DNA of 29,346 nt from contig URWA01000035.1 of the NCBI GenBank assembly GCA_900551445.1, forward strand, positions 1-29,346, written 5' to 3'. Of the stretch, positions 1 to 7,522 are shown in pieces; position 1 is the first letter of the stretch; every line of letters begins with the position of its first letter. This DNA comes from an uncultured Bacteroides sp. GTDB taxonomy: Bacteria; Bacteroidota; Bacteroidia; Bacteroidales; Bacteroidaceae. The position numbers and the translations under genes were made by a program. A model generated the notes under the pieces. It made no database searches, was not told the origin of the DNA, and saw nothing but the letters and a program-made list of their open reading frames with translations.

Positions 1-1
1 C

Positions 2-70
2 TTTATCTATCTGCCGGTATTGAGTGTGTCGGGTACGATTCGGAAAACCATACGGAGAAAAAGGAAATAG
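2..70 (+). CDS. possible C-terminal end of an unidentified protein (partial, cut by window edge)
   Basis: Reading from base 2 gives 22 residues that begin FIYLPVLSVSGT and end in a basic RKTIRRKRK tail before a TAG stop at 68-70. A hydrophobic stretch followed by a cluster of Arg and Lys would suit the cytoplasmic end of a membrane protein. The hairpin at 104-135 lies 34 bp downstream, where a terminator would be expected. The fragment is too short to name. Frame 1 is also open to base 111, so the frame choice is a guess. Confidence 0.3.
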   Translation, partial: FIYLPVLSVSGTIRKTIRRKRK

Positions 71-103
71 TATCAAATATAAGTTTTATTGTTTGTAAAA
101 GAA

Positions 104-135
104 AAAACCGCTGAATAACTGTATTCAGCGGTTTT
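104..135. terminator. intrinsic terminator behind tRNA-Phe, possibly bidirectional
   Basis: A perfect 14-bp inverted repeat (arms 104-117 and 122-135, core CCGCTGAATA) encloses a 4-base loop. Read on the minus strand it is followed by a T-rich tract and lies 22 bp beyond the 3' end of tRNA-Phe. On the plus strand the right arm itself ends in four T, so it could also stop a gene entering from the left edge. Confidence 0.8.
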
Positions 136-157
136 CATGATTTTTCGTTGTTAAAAG

Positions 158-230
158 TGGTGCCAACGGGAATCGAACCAGTGACACAAGGATTTTCAGT
201 CCTTTGCTCTACCAACTGAGCTATGGCACC
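158..230 (-). tRNA. tRNA-Phe (anticodon GAA)
   Basis: A 73-nt cloverleaf on the minus strand: acceptor arms GGTGCCA/TGGCACC, D-arm GCTC...GAGC, anticodon stem AAGGA/TCCTT around the loop CTGAAAA (anticodon GAA), T-loop TTCGATT, and discriminator A. CCA is not encoded. The T-stem ACTGG/CCCGT has one T-C mismatch at its third pair. The gene has its own promoter (246-276) and terminator (104-135), so it appears to be a single-gene unit. Confidence 0.95.
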
Positions 231-245
231 GTGGTTTTGCGTGTG

Positions 246-276
246 CAAAGATAGGTCAAAAACTTGAATCTCCAAA
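246..276 (-). promoter_or_regulatory. Bacteroidota-type promoter of tRNA-Phe
   Basis: On the minus strand, TATCTTTG (253-246) fits the -7 consensus TAnnTTTG, and a TTTG -33 element lies at 276-273 with 19 bp between them. Transcription should start a few bases beyond 246, about 10 bp before the tRNA. The sequence running out of the -7 box is TTTGCACACGC, similar to the start regions of tRNA-Pro and the tRNA-Thr cluster. Confidence 0.8.
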
Positions 277-332
277 ATAATCGGGGCGAAAAAGAGAAAA
301 AATAATTTTTTATGAAAAAAAACCGTTTTTCT

Positions 333-363
333 TTTGCAGGTATTAAAATTATATCTACCTTTG
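333..363 (+). promoter_or_regulatory. Bacteroidota-type promoter of tRNA-Pro
   Basis: TTTG at 333-336, a 19-bp spacer and TACCTTTG at 356-363 match the -33/-7 consensus. The -7 box runs into TTTGCAACCGC. A 7-bp inverted repeat, TTGCAAC (361-367) and GTTGCAA (386-392), spans the initiation region and ends one base before the tRNA. The promoter is divergent from that of tRNA-Phe. Confidence 0.85.
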
Positions 364-393
364 CAACCGCAAACGACAAACAAACGTTGCAAT

Positions 394-466
394 CGGAATG
401 TAGCGCAGTTGGTAGCGCACTACGTTCGGGACGTAGGGGTCGGGCGTTCGAGTCGCCTCATTCCGA
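394..466 (+). tRNA. tRNA-Pro (anticodon CGG)
   Basis: A 73-nt cloverleaf: acceptor CGGAATG/CATTCCG, D-arm GCGC...GCGC, anticodon stem CTACG/CGTAG around loop TTCGGGA (anticodon CGG), T-stem GGGCG/CGCCT with loop TTCGAGT, discriminator A. CCA is not encoded. It forms a stand-alone unit with a promoter at 333-363 and a terminator at 471-505. Confidence 0.95.
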
Positions 467-470
467 CGAA

Positions 471-505
471 AAGCGGCAGATGATTTCTATCATTTGCCGC
501 TTTTT
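471..505 (+). terminator. intrinsic terminator of tRNA-Pro
   Basis: GCGGCAGATGA (473-483) pairs with TCATTTGCCGC (490-500), including one G-U pair, around a 6-base loop. Five T follow directly. It begins 4 bp after the tRNA. Confidence 0.85.
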
Positions 506-542
506 CATACTACTCTCCCTGTATAAATAATTCGGTTATTAT

Positions 543-573
543 TTTGTGTGACATGAGATTATTTATATCTTTG
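543..573 (+). promoter_or_regulatory. promoter of the rimP-nusA-infB operon
   Basis: TTTG (543-546), a 19-bp spacer and TATCTTTG (566-573) fit the Bacteroidota promoter consensus. Transcription would start near 578-580 and leave a leader of about 60 nt before the rimP ATG. No comparable promoter is visible later in the operon. Confidence 0.8.
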
Positions 574-587
574 CAAGTGATTGGATG

Positions 588-621
588 AAAAAGGTGGAGG
601 GGCGATTAAGCTCCTTTTTTT
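588..621 (+). promoter_or_regulatory. terminator-like hairpin in the rimP leader (possible attenuator)
   Basis: AAAAAGG (588-594) can pair with CCTTTTT (613-619). AG (598-599) with CT (611-612) extends the stem past a three-base bulge, and the run of seven T (615-621) follows the C residues. It lies between the predicted transcription start and the rimP ATG at 640. Its position suits an attenuator, but the stem is A-T rich, so a chance A-run/T-run pairing is possible. Confidence 0.4.
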
Positions 622-639
622 GTTCTTAATAGTTAATAC

Positions 640-1107
640 ATGATAGATAAAAACGTTGTAGCTCGGATTGTAGAGGAGTGGCTGGCAGACAAAAGCTATT
701 TCCTGGTCGACGTGAATGTGAGCCCCGATGACAAGATTGTAGTGGAAATCGACCACGCAGAGGGCGTGTGGATAGACGACTGTGTGGAACTGAGTCGTTA
801 CATCGAGTCAAAATTAAGTCGTGAAGAAGAAGATTACGAACTGGAGGTCGGTTCTGCGGGAATCGGTCAGCCGTTCAAGGTCCTGCAGCAGTATCTGGCC
901 CATGTGGGATGTGAGGTCGAAGTGATGGACAAGTCCGGCAAGAAATGGACCGGCGTGCTGACGGATGCCAATGAAGAGAACTTTACCCTTACGGTAGAGG
1001 TGAAGGTAAAACCGGAAGGAGCCAAACGCCCGAAGCTGGTGGAACAGAATGTAACTTTTACGTATGATGAGATAAAATACACCAAATACTTAATTAGCTT
1101 TAAATAA
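640..1107 (+). CDS. rimP: ribosome maturation factor RimP
   Basis: The 155-residue protein has the length of RimP (about 150 aa), a cytoplasmic factor needed for late maturation of the 30S subunit. The N-terminal half carries the family pattern: a valine-rich strand (FLVDVNVSPDDKIVVEID), then the acidic CVELSRYIESKL helix and the ELEVGSAGIGQPFK segment. E. coli RimP reads EVSSPGLDRPL at the last of these. The C-terminal half is a small beta domain with KKWTGVLTDANEENFTL. No Shine-Dalgarno sequence precedes the ATG. It is the first gene of the operon and is followed after 2 bp by nusA, the usual bacterial order. The call rests on protein motifs and on this gene order. Confidence 0.95.
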   Translation: MIDKNVVARIVEEWLADKSYFLVDVNVSPDDKIVVEIDHAEGVWIDDCVELSRYIESKLSREEEDYELEVGSAGIGQPFKVLQQYLAHVGCEVEVMDKSGKKWTGVLTDANEENFTLTVEVKVKPEGAKRPKLVEQNVTFTYDEIKYTKYLISFK

Positions 1108-1109
1108 TT

Positions 1110-2369
1110 ATGGCCAAAAAAGAAGAAACAGTCAGCTTGATTGACACATTCTCGGAATTTAAGGAGTTGAAGAATATTGACCGCACCACCATGGTGAGCG
1201 TGTTGGAAGAATCATTCCGCAGCGTGATTGCGAAGATGTTCGGTACAGATGAAAACTATGATGTGATTGTAAATCCGGATAAGGGGGACTTTGAAATCTG
1301 GCGTAACCGTGAAGTGGTGGCAGATGACGAACTGACGAATCCCAACCTGCAGATTACTCTGTCGGAAGCACGTAAGATCGATGCATCATACGAGGTGGGT
1401 GAGGAAGTGACCGATGAAGTGATTTTTGAGAAATTCGGCCGCCGCGCGATTCTGAATCTTCGCCAGACACTGGCTTCGAAGATTCTGGAACTGGAAAAAG
1501 ACAGCTTGTACAACAAATATATTGATAAAGTGGGTACCGTCATCAGTGCGGAAGTTTATCAGATATGGAAGAAGGAAATCCTGTTGCTGGACGATGAAGG
1601 TAACGAACTGCTGTTGCCGAAGACAGAACAGATTCCGAGCGATTTCTACCGGAAGGGAGAAACAGCCCGTGCGGTAGTGGCCCGTGTGGACAACAAGAAC
1701 AACAATCCGAAGATTATTTTGAGCCGTACTTCTCCGGTGTTCCTGCAGCGCTTGTTCGAACAGGAAGTACCTGAAATCAATGACGGGTTGATTACCATCA
1801 AGAAAATTGCCCGTATCCCGGGTGAACGTGCCAAGATTGCCGTAGAGTCATACGACGAACGGATTGATCCGGTAGGTGCTTGTGTAGGTGTGAAGGGTTC
1901 CCGTATTCATGGTATCGTCCGTGAACTGCGTAACGAAAATATCGATGTCATTAACTATACATCCAATACGCAGCTGTTTATCCAGCGTGCCTTGAGCCCG
2001 GCTAAAGTTTCTTCCATCGTTATGCACGAGGATGAAAAGAGAGCTGAAGTTTACCTGAAGCCGGAAGAAGTGTCTTTGGCTATCGGTAAGGGCGGATTGA
2101 ACATCAAGTTGGCCAGCATGCTGACAGAATACACGATTGACGTATATCGTGAACTGGGCGAGGATGCAGGCACCGACGAGGATATCTACCTGGACGAATT
2201 CAAGGATGAGATTGATGAGTGGGTTATCAATGCCATCAAGGGTATCGGTATCGATACGGCGAAAGGCGTATTGAATGCTCCGCGTGAGATGTTGATTGAA
2301 AAGGCAGACCTGGAAGAAAATACGGTGGACGATGTCCTGAGAATTTTAAAAGCAGAGTTTGAGGAATAA
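1110..2369 (+). CDS. nusA: transcription termination/antitermination factor NusA
   Basis: NusA binds RNA polymerase and nascent RNA and modulates pausing, termination and antitermination. In this 419-residue protein I see the N-terminal polymerase-binding domain (about 1-125), an S1 domain (about 138-205), and two KH domains with GVKG (260-263) and GKGG (326-329) loops. The C-terminal segment (about 355-419) looks like a single helix-hairpin-helix unit (INAIKGIGIDTAKGVL). E. coli NusA has 495 residues with two C-terminal acidic repeats, so this is the shorter form. The ATG follows rimP by 2 bp, which implies coupled expression. A stem-loop follows the gene before infB. Confidence 0.97.
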   Translation: MAKKEETVSLIDTFSEFKELKNIDRTTMVSVLEESFRSVIAKMFGTDENYDVIVNPDKGDFEIWRNREVVADDELTNPNLQITLSEARKIDASYEVGEEVTDEVIFEKFGRRAILNLRQTLASKILELEKDSLYNKYIDKVGTVISAEVYQIWKKEILLLDDEGNELLLPKTEQIPSDFYRKGETARAVVARVDNKNNNPKIILSRTSPVFLQRLFEQEVPEINDGLITIKKIARIPGERAKIAVESYDERIDPVGACVGVKGSRIHGIVRELRNENIDVINYTSNTQLFIQRALSPAKVSSIVMHEDEKRAEVYLKPEEVSLAIGKGGLNIKLASMLTEYTIDVYRELGEDAGTDEDIYLDEFKDEIDEWVINAIKGIGIDTAKGVLNAPREMLIEKADLEENTVDDVLRILKAEFEE

Positions 2370-2386
2370 CGCTTTGAAGCGGTAAA

Positions 2387-2415
2387 CAGAGGAGAATGAA
2401 TTTCATTCTCGTCTG
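2387..2415 (+). promoter_or_regulatory. nusA-infB intercistronic stem-loop
   Basis: CAGAGGAGAATGAA (2387-2400) is almost perfectly complementary to TTCATTCTCGTCTG (2402-2415), with a single G-G mismatch. The following sequence is CTTATTTATC rather than a T-run, so it resembles an RNA processing or stabilising structure more than a terminator. No TTTG/TAnnTTTG promoter is visible between it and the infB ATG at 2475, so infB is probably transcribed through it. Confidence 0.6.
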
Positions 2416-2474
2416 CTTATTTATCTGTGACTGATATAATATTTCCCCTGAACTCTATTAAAATGTGATGAATT

Positions 2475-5402
2475 ATGACTATAAGATTGAATAAAGTAAC
2501 AAGAGATTTGAATGTCGGAATAACCACGGTCGTAGACTTTTTGCAGAAAAAAGGCTATACGGTCGAGGCTAATCCAAATACCAAAATTACCGAGGAACAG
2601 TATGCTGTGCTGGTGAAAGAGTTCAGCAAGGACAAAGATTTGAAAATAGAGTCGGAGAAAATTATTCAGGAGCGGCAAAATAAAGACCGAAACAAGGCTT
2701 CTGTTTCTATCGAAGATATCCACCCGGAATTGAAAAAGACGGAGGTGATAGAAACGGTGGTTCCGGAAGATGTGCGTCCTAAATTCAAGCCTGTAGGAAA
2801 GATAGACTTGGATACACTGAAAAGGAAGAAGAAACCGGCTGTGGTTGAGCCTGCTGAAGTTCCTGCCGCGCAGGAAGGGCCAGCTAAGCCAGAACCTGAA
2901 AATAAAGAACCTGAGGTAGAGAAGGTGGAAAAGGTGGAAACGGTGGAAGTTCCCATCCCGCAGCAACCTCAGCAAGTAGAAAAAGAAGAAACGAAACAGC
3001 CGGAGATAAAGGCAGAAGAATTGAAATCAGCGCCGATGGAAGAAGAAAAAAAGCAACAAACCGTTCAGGAAAATAAAGAAGACGAAGTTTTTAAAATTCG
3101 CCCGACAGAATTTAAATCAAAGATTAATGTAGTAGGCCAAATCGATTTGGCTGCATTGAACCAGTCAACCCGCCCGAAGAAGAAATCGAAGGAGGAGAAG
3201 AAAAAAGAGAGAGAGGAAAAGGACAAGTTGCGCCAGGAACAGCGCAAGCAAATGAAAGATGCCATTATCAAGGAAATCCGAAAAAGTGATGATAAAACAG
3301 ACAAGGGTGGCCTGAACGATGAGGCTTCGAAAAAGAAAAAACGTAACCGGATCAACAAGGAACGTGTAGACATCAACAATGCTTCGGCCAATGTGGGTGG
3401 TGCTCCACGCAATGAGAAGGGTGGCAAGTCGAACCAGAACCAGTCACAAGGCGGAAAGCATAACAAGGACCGTTTCAAGAAACCGGTGGTAAAACAGGAG
3501 GTCAGCGATGAGGATGTAGCTAAACAAGTGAAGGAAACGCTTGCCCGCCTGACCAACAAAGGAAAGAATAAGGCTGCTAAGTACCGTAAGGAAAAACGTG
3601 AGAATATCCAGAACCGCCAGTTGGAACAGGAAGAACTGGAACAGGAAGAAAGCAAGGTATTGAAGCTGACAGAATTCGTGACGGCCAACGAGCTGGCCAA
3701 CATGATGGACGTACCCGTTACGCAAGTTATCTCTACTTGTATGAGCGTGGGTATCATGGTGTCTATCAACCAGCGTCTGGATGCGGAAACCATCAACCTG
3801 GTAGCCGAAGAATTTGGATTTAAGACAGAATATGTGAGCGCCGAAGTGGCACAGGCTGTAGAGGAAGAGGCCGATGCCGAAGAAGACTTGCAGCCGCGTG
3901 CACCGATTGTCACGGTGATGGGACACGTAGACCACGGTAAGACTTCTTTGCTGGACTACATCCGTAAGGCGAATGTGATTGCCGGTGAAGCCGGTGGTAT
4001 TACCCAGCATATCGGTGCCTATAACGTGAAACTGGAAGACGGTCGTCGTATCACTTTCCTGGATACGCCGGGACACGAAGCCTTTACGGCCATGCGTGCC
4101 CGTGGTGCGAAGGTGACCGACGTGGTGATCATCATTGTGGCTGCCGATGATAACGTGATGCCGCAGACCAAAGAGGCCATCAACCATGCCATGGCGGCAG
4201 GTGTACCTATCGTGTTTGCCATCAATAAGATTGATAAACCGAATGCCAATCCGGACCGAATCAAGGAAGAACTGGCTGCCATGAACTTCCTGGTGGAAGA
4301 ATGGGGCGGAAAGTACCAGTCACAGGATATCTCGGCAAAGAAGGGTACGGGTGTACACGAATTGCTGGAAAAAGTGTTGCTGGAAGCCGAAATGCTGGAT
4401 CTGAAAGCTAATCCGAACCGGAAGGCTACAGGTTCCATCATTGAATCTTCTTTGGACAAGGGACGTGGTTATGTGGCTACGGTACTGGTTTCCAACGGAA
4501 CCTTGCATGTAGGCGATATTGTGCTGGCCGGAACTTCATACGGTAAGGTAAAGGCGATGTTCAACGAACGTAACCAGCGCATGAAAGAGGCCGGTCCTTC
4601 TGAACCGGTGCTGATTCTGGGATTGAACGGTGCGCCGGCTGCGGGTGATACATTCCATGTATTGGATACGGAACAGGAAGCCCGTGAAATTGCCAACAAG
4701 CGTGAACAGTTGCAGCGTGAACAGGGCTTGCGTACCCAGAAGATGCTGACCCTTGACGAAGTGGGCCGCCGTCTGGCACTGGGTGACTTCCACGAACTGA
4801 ATGTCATCGTGAAAGGTGACGTGGACGGTTCTGTAGAAGCCTTGAGCGATTCGTTGATCAAACTGTCTACCGAACAGATTCAGGTGAATGTCATCCACAA
4901 AGGTGTGGGACAGATTTCCGAATCGGATGTGTCACTGGCTGCCGCTTCCAATGCCATTATCGTAGGTTTCCAGGTTCGTCCGTCAGGAAACGCCGCGAAA
5001 CTGGCTGAACAGGAAGGTGTGGATATCCGCAAGTATTCTATTATTTACGATGCGATTGAAGAAGTGAAATCGGCCATGGAAGGTATGCTGGCCCCGACTT
5101 TGAAGGAACAGGTGACTGCTACCATCGAAGTACGCGAAGTGTTCAACATCAGCAAGGTGGGTATGGTAGCCGGTGCGGTAGTAAAGACCGGAAAGGTGAA
5201 ACGTACCGACAAGGCTCGTCTGATTCGCGACGGTATCGTCATCTTTACGGGTTCAATCAATGCCCTGAAACGTTTCAAGGACGATGTGAAGGAAGTGGGT
5301 ACCAACTTTGAATGTGGTATCAGCCTGACGAACTGCAACGACCTGAAGGTGGGTGACGTGATTGAAACTTTCGAAGAAGTGGAAGTAAAGCAGACATTGT
5401 AA
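2475..5402 (+). CDS. infB: translation initiation factor IF-2
   Basis: IF-2 is the GTPase that places initiator fMet-tRNA on the 30S subunit and promotes subunit joining. The 975-residue protein starts with an IF2_N helical domain (about 1-55). A long, very charged Glu/Lys-rich linker (about 60-390) follows, then a second IF2_N-like domain (about 395-455, KLTEFVTANELANMMDVP). The GTPase domain has G1 GHVDHGKT (483-490), G3 DTPGHEAF (530-537), G4 NKID (584-587) and a downstream SAKKGTG. Domains II to IV fill the C-terminal part. The length is typical for Bacteroidota, where the linker is long. It is the last gene of the rimP operon and ends 55 bp before a strong terminator. Confidence 0.98.
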   Translation: MTIRLNKVTRDLNVGITTVVDFLQKKGYTVEANPNTKITEEQYAVLVKEFSKDKDLKIESEKIIQERQNKDRNKASVSIEDIHPELKKTEVIETVVPEDVRPKFKPVGKIDLDTLKRKKKPAVVEPAEVPAAQEGPAKPEPENKEPEVEKVEKVETVEVPIPQQPQQVEKEETKQPEIKAEELKSAPMEEEKKQQTVQENKEDEVFKIRPTEFKSKINVVGQIDLAALNQSTRPKKKSKEEKKKEREEKDKLRQEQRKQMKDAIIKEIRKSDDKTDKGGLNDEASKKKKRNRINKERVDINNASANVGGAPRNEKGGKSNQNQSQGGKHNKDRFKKPVVKQEVSDEDVAKQVKETLARLTNKGKNKAAKYRKEKRENIQNRQLEQEELEQEESKVLKLTEFVTANELANMMDVPVTQVISTCMSVGIMVSINQRLDAETINLVAEEFGFKTEYVSAEVAQAVEEEADAEEDLQPRAPIVTVMGHVDHGKTSLLDYIRKANVIAGEAGGITQHIGAYNVKLEDGRRITFLDTPGHEAFTAMRARGAKVTDVVIIIVAADDNVMPQTKEAINHAMAAGVPIVFAINKIDKPNANPDRIKEELAAMNFLVEEWGGKYQSQDISAKKGTGVHELLEKVLLEAEMLDLKANPNRKATGSIIESSLDKGRGYVATVLVSNGTLHVGDIVLAGTSYGKVKAMFNERNQRMKEAGPSEPVLILGLNGAPAAGDTFHVLDTEQEAREIANKREQLQREQGLRTQKMLTLDEVGRRLALGDFHELNVIVKGDVDGSVEALSDSLIKLSTEQIQVNVIHKGVGQISESDVSLAAASNAIIVGFQVRPSGNAAKLAEQEGVDIRKYSIIYDAIEEVKSAMEGMLAPTLKEQVTATIEVREVFNISKVGMVAGAVVKTGKVKRTDKARLIRDGIVIFTGSINALKRFKDDVKEVGTNFECGISLTNCNDLKVGDVIETFEEVEVKQTL

Positions 5403-5456
5403 AGACATACGTCTGACCATTGTTTGGGTGCAAATAAATACATTTGTCATTCAGAG

Positions 5457-5520
5457 CAAAGCGAAGAATCTTGTATTCACCCATCAGGCATGGGCACAAG
5501 TTCTTCGCTTTGTTTTTTAA
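5457..5520 (+). terminator. long terminator hairpin between infB and cvpA, made from a repeat-like element
   Basis: CAAAGCGAAGAA (5457-5468) pairs with TTCTTCGCTTTG (5501-5512). After a one-base bulge, CTTGT pairs with ACAAG, and CCCAT/ATGGG forms an inner hairpin. A run of six T follows (5513-5518). The left arm and its preceding bases (GTCATTCAGAGCAAAGCG) resemble the GTCATTCTGAGCGAAGCG type of intergenic repeat found in many bacterial genomes. It closes the rimP-nusA-infB operon only 13 bp before the cvpA ATG. Confidence 0.8.
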
Positions 5521-5532
5521 TTTACGCATAGG

Positions 5533-6051
5533 ATGGAGACACTCGACTGGATAATTGTAGCCGTACTGGCTATGGGAGCCGTTTCAGGTTTTATGAAAGG
5601 CTTTCTCAAGCAACTGGCTTCCATTGTGGGGCTGGTGGCCGGATTGCTGGTGGCACGTGCCTTGTTTGCCGGTTTGGGCGAGCAACTGGCGGTGAAGGTA
5701 GGGACTTCCGTGACTTTCGGGCAGATACTGGCCTTCCTGCTGATTGGACTGGTCGTACCGCTGGGGTTGTCTCTGTTGGCATCGACATTGACAAGAATCG
5801 TGGAATGGATCAACCTGGGCTTCGTGAACCGTTGGCTGGGGGCTGGATTGGGTACGCTTAAATATCTCCTGATAATCAGTGTGGTGATTCATTTTGTCGA
5901 TTTTGCAGACTCTAAAGATAACTTAATACATTCAACCACTAAAAGGAGTTCGTTGTTATATTATCCGATAAAGGATTTTTCCGGCTTCTTTTATCCGGTG
6001 ATAGAAAACCTAAAAGAGAAATTTATAGAAACAGATAATAATCAGATTTGA
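5533..6051 (+). CDS. CvpA family inner-membrane protein
   Basis: The 172-residue protein has four predicted membrane helices (about 5-22, 27-46, 62-86 and 104-122) and a hydrophilic C-terminal tail. The N-terminus, LDWIIVAVLAMGAVSGFMKGFLKQ, is the hallmark of the CvpA family (colicin V production protein). E. coli CvpA is needed for colicin V production, but the molecular role of most relatives is unknown. No signal peptide distinct from the first helix is seen. It is the first gene in a tight cluster: sufB starts 1 bp after its stop. It may therefore be co-expressed with Fe-S assembly, but nothing in the sequence proves a functional link. No convincing promoter lies in the 13 bp after the upstream terminator. 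Confidence 0.85.
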   Translation: METLDWIIVAVLAMGAVSGFMKGFLKQLASIVGLVAGLLVARALFAGLGEQLAVKVGTSVTFGQILAFLLIGLVVPLGLSLLASTLTRIVEWINLGFVNRWLGAGLGTLKYLLIISVVIHFVDFADSKDNLIHSTTKRSSLLYYPIKDFSGFFYPVIENLKEKFIETDNNQI

Positions 6052-6052
6052 T

Positions 6053-7504
6053 ATGCAATTAGAACCCAACAAATATGTGAAGGAACTGACGCAGGAGAAG
6101 TACAAATATGGCTTCACCACGGATGTTCACACAGATATCATAGAGAAGGGACTGAACGAGGAGGTCGTACGGCTGATTTCTTCCAAGAAGGGAGAACCCG
6201 ACTGGTTGCTTGAGTTCCGCTTGAAGGCGTTCCGCTATTGGCAGACACTGGAGATGCCTACATGGGCGCATTTGAATATTCCGGAGATAGATTATCAGGC
6301 TATTTCGTATTATGCAGATCCGACGAAGAAGAAAGACGGGCCGAAAAGTCTGGATGAGGTGGATCCGGAACTGTTGAAGACTTTCGACAAACTGGGTATT
6401 CCGTTGGAGGAACGTATGGCCCTGAGTGGTATGGCCGTGGATGCGGTCATGGACTCGGTGTCTGTAAAGACAACCTTCAAGGAGACTTTGATGGAAAAAG
6501 GTATTATCTTCTGCTCCATCAGTGAGGCGGTGCGTGAACATCCGGATTTGGTGAAGAAATACCTGGGCTCGGTAGTGGGCTATCGGGATAATTTTTTTGC
6601 CGCATTGAATTCGGCGGTGTTCAGTGACGGATCGTTCGTGTACATCCCGAAAGGGGTACGGTGTCCGATGGAGCTGTCCACTTATTTCCGTATCAATGCA
6701 GCCAATACGGGGCAGTTTGAACGCACCCTGATTGTGGCCGACGACGACAGTTACGTGTCTTACCTGGAAGGATGTACGGCGCCGATGCGTGACGAGAACC
6801 AGCTCCATGCTGCTATCGTGGAAATCGTGGTGCTCGACCGTGCGGAAGTGAAATATTCTACCGTGCAGAACTGGTATCCGGGTGATGCGGAAGGCAAGGG
6901 AGGTGTGTATAACTTTGTGACCAAGCGAGGCAACTGCAAAGGGGTAGACAGCAAACTTTCCTGGACGCAGGTGGAAACGGGTTCCGCCATTACGTGGAAA
7001 TATCCGAGCTGTATCTTGAGCGGGGATAATTCTACGGCAGAGTTCTATTCTGTGGCCGTGACCAACAACTATCAGCAGGCCGATACGGGTACCAAGATGA
7101 TTCACCTGGGCAAGAATACCCGTTCTACGATTGTGAGCAAGGGTATCAGTGCCGGAAAGAGCCAGAACTCTTACCGGGGGCTGGTGCGTGTGGCCGAAAA
7201 GGCAGACAATGCCCGAAACTACAGCCAGTGTGACTCTTTGCTGCTGGGAAGCCAGTGCGGGGCACATACCTTCCCTTATATGGACATTCACAATGAAACG
7301 GCGGTGGTAGAGCATGAGGCAACCACGTCGAAGATTTCCGAAGACCAGATTTTCTATTGCAACCAGCGAGGAATCACTACGGAAGATGCCGTGGGACTGA
7401 TTGTGAACGGCTATGCAAAGGAAGTGCTCAACAAATTGCCGATGGAGTTTGCCGTAGAGGCGCAGAAATTGCTGTCTGTATCGTTGGAAGGCAGTGTGGG
7501 ATAA
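6053..7504 (+). CDS. sufB: Fe-S cluster assembly scaffold protein SufB
   Basis: SufB is the scaffold subunit of the SufBC2D complex, on which sulfur from SufS and iron are assembled into clusters. The 483-residue protein matches the family over its length; E. coli SufB has 495. The C-terminal core is strongly conserved (ARNYSQCDSLL, VEHEATTSK, FYCNQRGI, LPMEFAVEAQKLL and the terminal LEGSVG). By distance from the C-terminus, Cys393 corresponds to E. coli Cys405 and His421/Glu422 to His433/Glu434, the residues implicated in cluster building at the SufB-SufD interface. sufC follows after 18 bp. The cluster lacks sufA, as is common outside the Proteobacteria. Confidence 0.98.
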   Translation: MQLEPNKYVKELTQEKYKYGFTTDVHTDIIEKGLNEEVVRLISSKKGEPDWLLEFRLKAFRYWQTLEMPTWAHLNIPEIDYQAISYYADPTKKKDGPKSLDEVDPELLKTFDKLGIPLEERMALSGMAVDAVMDSVSVKTTFKETLMEKGIIFCSISEAVREHPDLVKKYLGSVVGYRDNFFAALNSAVFSDGSFVYIPKGVRCPMELSTYFRINAANTGQFERTLIVADDDSYVSYLEGCTAPMRDENQLHAAIVEIVVLDRAEVKYSTVQNWYPGDAEGKGGVYNFVTKRGNCKGVDSKLSWTQVETGSAITWKYPSCILSGDNSTAEFYSVAVTNNYQQADTGTKMIHLGKNTRSTIVSKGISAGKSQNSYRGLVRVAEKADNARNYSQCDSLLLGSQCGAHTFPYMDIHNETAVVEHEATTSKISEDQIFYCNQRGITTEDAVGLIVNGYAKEVLNKLPMEFAVEAQKLLSVSLEGSVG

Positions 7505-7522
7505 ATATAAAATTAAAGTATT

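Noticed and set aside
5423..5446. TACATTTG (5439-5446) as a promoter for cvpA-suf
   Set aside because: The -7 box fits, but the nearest TTTG is only 12 bp upstream instead of about 19, and the strong terminator would lie in the leader. It remains possible but is not supported.
6059..7315. Minus-strand open frame of 418 codons
   Set aside because: It lies wholly antisense to sufB and has no recognisable motif. Long antisense frames here come from the biased codon use of the real genes.
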